Part shown: positions 61,615 through 64,000 of the stretch, piece by piece
Layout: each line of letters opens with the position of its first letter
Numbering within the stretch: the stretch's first letter is position 1
Source of the DNA: Hymenobacter siberiensis
GTDB taxonomy: Bacteria > Bacteroidota > Bacteroidia > Cytophagales > Hymenobacteraceae
Direction of reading: 5' to 3'
Length of the DNA stretch: 64,000 bases
Assembly (NCBI RefSeq): GCF_018967845.1
Contig: NZ_JAHLZZ010000001.1
Location: 3,472,001-3,536,000, forward strand
Program-made: the position numbers and the translations under genes
The notes under the pieces: generated by a model
The model's input: only the letters and a program-made list of their open reading frames with translations
What the model was told of the DNA's origin: nothing
Databases searched by the model: none

Positions 61615-62550
61615 ATGCTTTCCCTGCTCCGCCGCCTCAAGCTCAGCTATGCCGTCTACAACGTTTTCCAGCGCCGCCGGCTGGCCCACAACCTGCCCAT
61701 CTACCAGAAGCTGGGGCTGAGCAAGCGCTACTTCTCCCCCATCAGCAGCCGCGATTTTGCGGGTTTGCCTACTAATGCCGGCTTGCCCGCCGTACTGCCC
61801 CTGGCCGAGCGCCTAGCGGCTACGCCAGCCTTCGCGGCGCAGCCCGCCGCCAGCCAGGCCAGCCTGCGAGCGTTTGAGGACCAGGGATTTGCTATTCTAC
61901 CGGGGTTTTTCAGCAGCGATACCGTCGATGGTATCAACCAGGAGCTGCACCAGCTTATTGCCAGCCAGGAAATCAGCGTGCGCTATGTCAATAAATTCAT
62001 GTTTGCGTTTCGGAAGTCGGCCCGCATCCGGGCGGCGGGCGAGGGCGCGCTCCGGGAGCTGGTGGCTGCCCTGCTGGGCCACGAAACCAAGCTCTTCCAA
62101 AGCATCAACTTCCTCACCGGCAGCCAGCAGCGCACCCATTCCGACAGCATTCACATGAGCACCTTCCCATTGGGCGGCATGGCGGCGGCCTGGGTAGCGC
62201 TGGAAGACATCACGCCCGATAATGGCCCGCTGCACTACTACCCCGGCAGCCACCAGCTGCCCTACTACCTCAACGCCGACTACCAGAACGAAGGCACCGA
62301 GTGGCTCATCGGCGACAAAGCCTACACGGAATACGAGGCTTACATCAACCAGAAAATCCTCGAAGCCGGCATTCCCAAGCAGGTTTTCCTGGCCCGCAAG
62401 GGCGACGTATTCATCTGGCACGCCAACCTGATACACGGTGGCGAACCGCACCTCGACAAGTTTCAAACCCGTAAGAGCATGGTGTTCCACTACTTCAGCC
62501 AGGGCCACATCTGCTACCACGAAATCACGCAGCGGCCGGCGCTGCTTTAG
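61615..62550 (+). CDS. Phytanoyl-CoA dioxygenase (PhyH) family protein
   Basis: The protein is 311 residues. The iron-binding facial triad is likely His and Asp in QRTHSDSIHMSTFPLGG and a distal His in WHANLIHGGEPH. The sequence YYPGSHQLPYY is typical of PhyH. Such enzymes use 2-oxoglutarate and oxygen to hydroxylate lipids or small molecules; the substrate is unknown. ATG 61615. It is convergent with the next gene. Confidence 0.92.
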   Translation: MLSLLRRLKLSYAVYNVFQRRRLAHNLPIYQKLGLSKRYFSPISSRDFAGLPTNAGLPAVLPLAERLAATPAFAAQPAASQASLRAFEDQGFAILPGFFSSDTVDGINQELHQLIASQEISVRYVNKFMFAFRKSARIRAAGEGALRELVAALLGHETKLFQSINFLTGSQQRTHSDSIHMSTFPLGGMAAAWVALEDITPDNGPLHYYPGSHQLPYYLNADYQNEGTEWLIGDKAYTEYEAYINQKILEAGIPKQVFLARKGDVFIWHANLIHGGEPHLDKFQTRKSMVFHYFSQGHICYHEITQRPALL

Positions 62551-62565
62551 CGGCGAGTGCGGTTG

Positions 62566-63825
62566 TCAGGCCGCGAGCACCCGCTCGGCCACGCGCCGAA
62601 AAAACGGGGTATGGTGAGTAGTCGCATACTGCACCACGCGCTGCTGGGCCTGTGCGGCAGCGGGCGCATCGGCCGCCATCACGGCCAGATGCAGGTCGAC
62701 CAAATCGATATGAACCTGGTAGTAATCGAGCAGCCAGTGGTGAGTTTCGAACTGCGCCAACGGGTGCGTTTGGGCGGGTGGGCAACCGGGAGCCGCCCGT
62801 CCGGTGCGCAGCCGGGCCACGCGCAGAAACGCCCGTAATAGCTCGTTATATACGTTAAGCTCCAACGTGGCTAGTTCGGGAAAGGCGGTGTTCGTTTCGG
62901 CTATCCATTCAACCAGCGCCTCGAACTGAGCGGTGAGAAACAGCGCCTCGGCCACGAAAAAGTGGTAGCCCGCCGGAAACGAGTTGTAGAACGCTGGCAG
63001 CGGCGGGGCGGGCGCGGCGGTGGCGCAGGGCGCGGCAGCGGCTTCCCGCCGCAGGCGTGGCAACAACTCGGGGGACAAGGCGGCATCGGGCGCGTCGTGC
63101 CAGGCGGCCACGATTTCGGCGAACGCACGCCGTCCGCGCGGGAAGGCGTGGACGGCCGGCGGCACGGGCAGGGCCAGCAGCTGCGGTAGCCGCGCCCGCC
63201 AGGCCGCTTCGTCTTCGGCCAGAAACTCACCCAGAAACAAGGTGCCGTGTCCGAACAGTTGGGCTTCGGGCGTAGGCTTGTGGCGCAGGTATTCGCACAG
63301 CACTTCGCCGTAGGCCCCGTTGAGGTGGGCCAGGTCGACAAATGACTCCACAAAAAACTCCTGGCCGGCCGGGTGGGCCGCCAGCCGTAGGGCAAGCGGA
63401 GCCGCCGCGCCGCCGGGCTGAACGGGCCGCGTCACGCGCCCCAGAAAGTAGCCCAGCAGCAGGCGCTCGGGCGGGGCCAGCCGTGCCATCGCCAGCAGCT
63501 CGGGAATGTCAGTGGGAAAATCGGGGGCAGCGGCAGCGGCTTGCGCGAAGCCCGCCACGGCCTGCCCGAAGGCCGCAAAGTCGGCGTGGCCGGCGTAGCG
63601 GGCCAGCGTATCGAGGGTGTGCAGGTGGTAGCCGCCTTCTTTCTCAACCAGCCCAAAAAACCGGCGCAACGTGCTCGGGCTCAACCGCCGGCCGCCGGAA
63701 CCGGCTGTTTTGGCTAATTCGGTTTCGAGGGCGTCGCAGTGGCTGGGGTAGCGCAGCGGCTGGCCGAAGCGGGTAGCGACGGCTTCGCGCAGAGCGGCGT
63801 GTAAGGGTAGCGGTAAGCGGGGCAA
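62566..63825 (-). CDS. Conserved hypothetical protein with HTH-like N-terminus
   Basis: The protein is 419 residues from a TTG at 63825 (MPRLPLPLHAAL); no ATG lies at a better place. The first 85 residues resemble Bacteroidota proteins with a degenerate helix-turn-helix (RLSPSTLRRFFGLVEKEGGYHLHTLDTLARYAGHADF broken as SPSTLRRFFGLVEKEG and LDTLARYAGH). The rest is helical and Ala-rich, with no named domain. A role as a cytoplasmic sensor or regulator is possible but not supported further. Confidence 0.75.
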   Translation of the reverse strand: MPRLPLPLHAALREAVATRFGQPLRYPSHCDALETELAKTAGSGGRRLSPSTLRRFFGLVEKEGGYHLHTLDTLARYAGHADFAAFGQAVAGFAQAAAAAPDFPTDIPELLAMARLAPPERLLLGYFLGRVTRPVQPGGAAAPLALRLAAHPAGQEFFVESFVDLAHLNGAYGEVLCEYLRHKPTPEAQLFGHGTLFLGEFLAEDEAAWRARLPQLLALPVPPAVHAFPRGRRAFAEIVAAWHDAPDAALSPELLPRLRREAAAAPCATAAPAPPLPAFYNSFPAGYHFFVAEALFLTAQFEALVEWIAETNTAFPELATLELNVYNELLRAFLRVARLRTGRAAPGCPPAQTHPLAQFETHHWLLDYYQVHIDLVDLHLAVMAADAPAAAQAQQRVVQYATTHHTPFFRRVAERVLAA

Positions 63826-63880
63826 GGTAGATAGTGGAAAAGGGATTATCGGAATGCGAAAATAAAAGATTTTTTTGAAC

Positions 63881-63913
63881 TTTGGGCAGGCATCGACCCA
63901 CCGAGTACGTTTG
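63881..63913 (+). promoter_or_regulatory. Well-spaced promoter for the gene at the right edge
   Basis: TTTG (63881-63884), 21 bases, then TACGTTTG (63906-63913) match the Bacteroidota -33 and -7 elements. Transcription would start near 63920, 18 bases before ATG 63938. Confidence 0.65.
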
Positions 63914-63937
63914 CGATTCCATTATTGATACCCCCTC

Positions 63938-64000
63938 ATGGTTTCCGTTTCTTTTACAGCGCTGCAGTTACGCCTGCTTTCCATGCAGCAATCCAAGCCT
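63938..64000 (+). CDS. Start of an unidentified gene, cut by window end
   Basis: ATG 63938 opens a frame (MVSVSFTALQLRLLSMQQSK) to the end of the window, 18 bases after the predicted transcription start. A second in-frame ATG at 63983 is possible. Twenty-one codons are too few to identify a family. Confidence 0.5.
   Translation, partial: MVSVSFTALQLRLLSMQQSKP

Overview
The window reads as chromosome from a pigmented, GC-rich member of the Bacteroidota, most likely Hymenobacter or a close relative in the Cytophagales. The support is: Bacteroidota-type TAnnTTTG promoter boxes and few Shine-Dalgarno sequences; a complete division and cell-wall (dcw) cluster with a long FtsL-like protein and a PASTA-bearing FtsI; a TonB receptor next to a HYC_CC_PP protein; and a carotenoid cluster with CrtW and CrtZ. 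The genus is an inference. No rRNA, tRNA or CRISPR array was found.

Layout. 1-9.4 kb: the 3' end of a tricorn-like protease, an IS4-family insertion sequence, two short-chain dehydrogenases, an acetyltransferase, a nicotinamidase, a PAP2 phosphatase and a zinc phospholipase-like protein. 9.5-25.7 kb: an accessory region with a large glycoside hydrolase, an MscS channel, an AlkB-like hydroxylase and a serine hydrolase. Six genes here are broken by in-frame stops or frameshifts: a second PAP2, hutU, a DUF4097 protein, a DUF2975 protein, a metallo-beta-lactamase-fold protein and hutG. 25.8-28.8 kb: a YebC-family regulator, an acyltransferase and an FkbM methyltransferase. 28.9-46.3 kb: the minus-strand dcw cluster mraZ-rsmH-ftsL-ftsI-murE-mraY-murD-ftsW-murG-murC-ftsQ-ftsA-ftsZ, with a recognisable MraZ operator and promoter. 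MurG carries an unusual AT-rich N-terminal module. 46.6-50.0 kb: a probable metal (copper-type) module of HYC_CC_PP protein, TonB receptor and secreted HMA protein. 50.2-58.0 kb: carotenoid genes crtW, cupin, ispH, hypothetical, crtB, crtI, ECF sigma factor, CarH-like B12-binding MerR regulator and crtZ, all on the minus strand. 58.2-64 kb: enoyl-CoA hydratase, ComEC, a PhyH dioxygenase, an HTH-like hypothetical protein and the start of a further gene.

The most distinctive property is the density of short inverted-repeat elements between genes. Several families recur. One 88-89 bp family (called MITE-A here) has 3-bp target duplications, and the window holds both an occupied and an empty version of the same site. 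A separate 142-bp element (MITE-B) has perfect 20-bp ends and a 9-bp duplication. Nearly every non-overlapping gap in the dcw cluster holds an inverted repeat, of differing families.

Functionally, the dcw genes make and polymerise lipid II and drive division. IspH supplies isoprenoid precursors that CrtB and CrtI turn into lycopene-type carotenoids, which CrtW and CrtZ would oxygenate. The sigma factor and B12-type regulator are likely light or stress controls of that pathway. The histidine-degradation genes seen here (hutU, hutG) both look inactive as sequenced.
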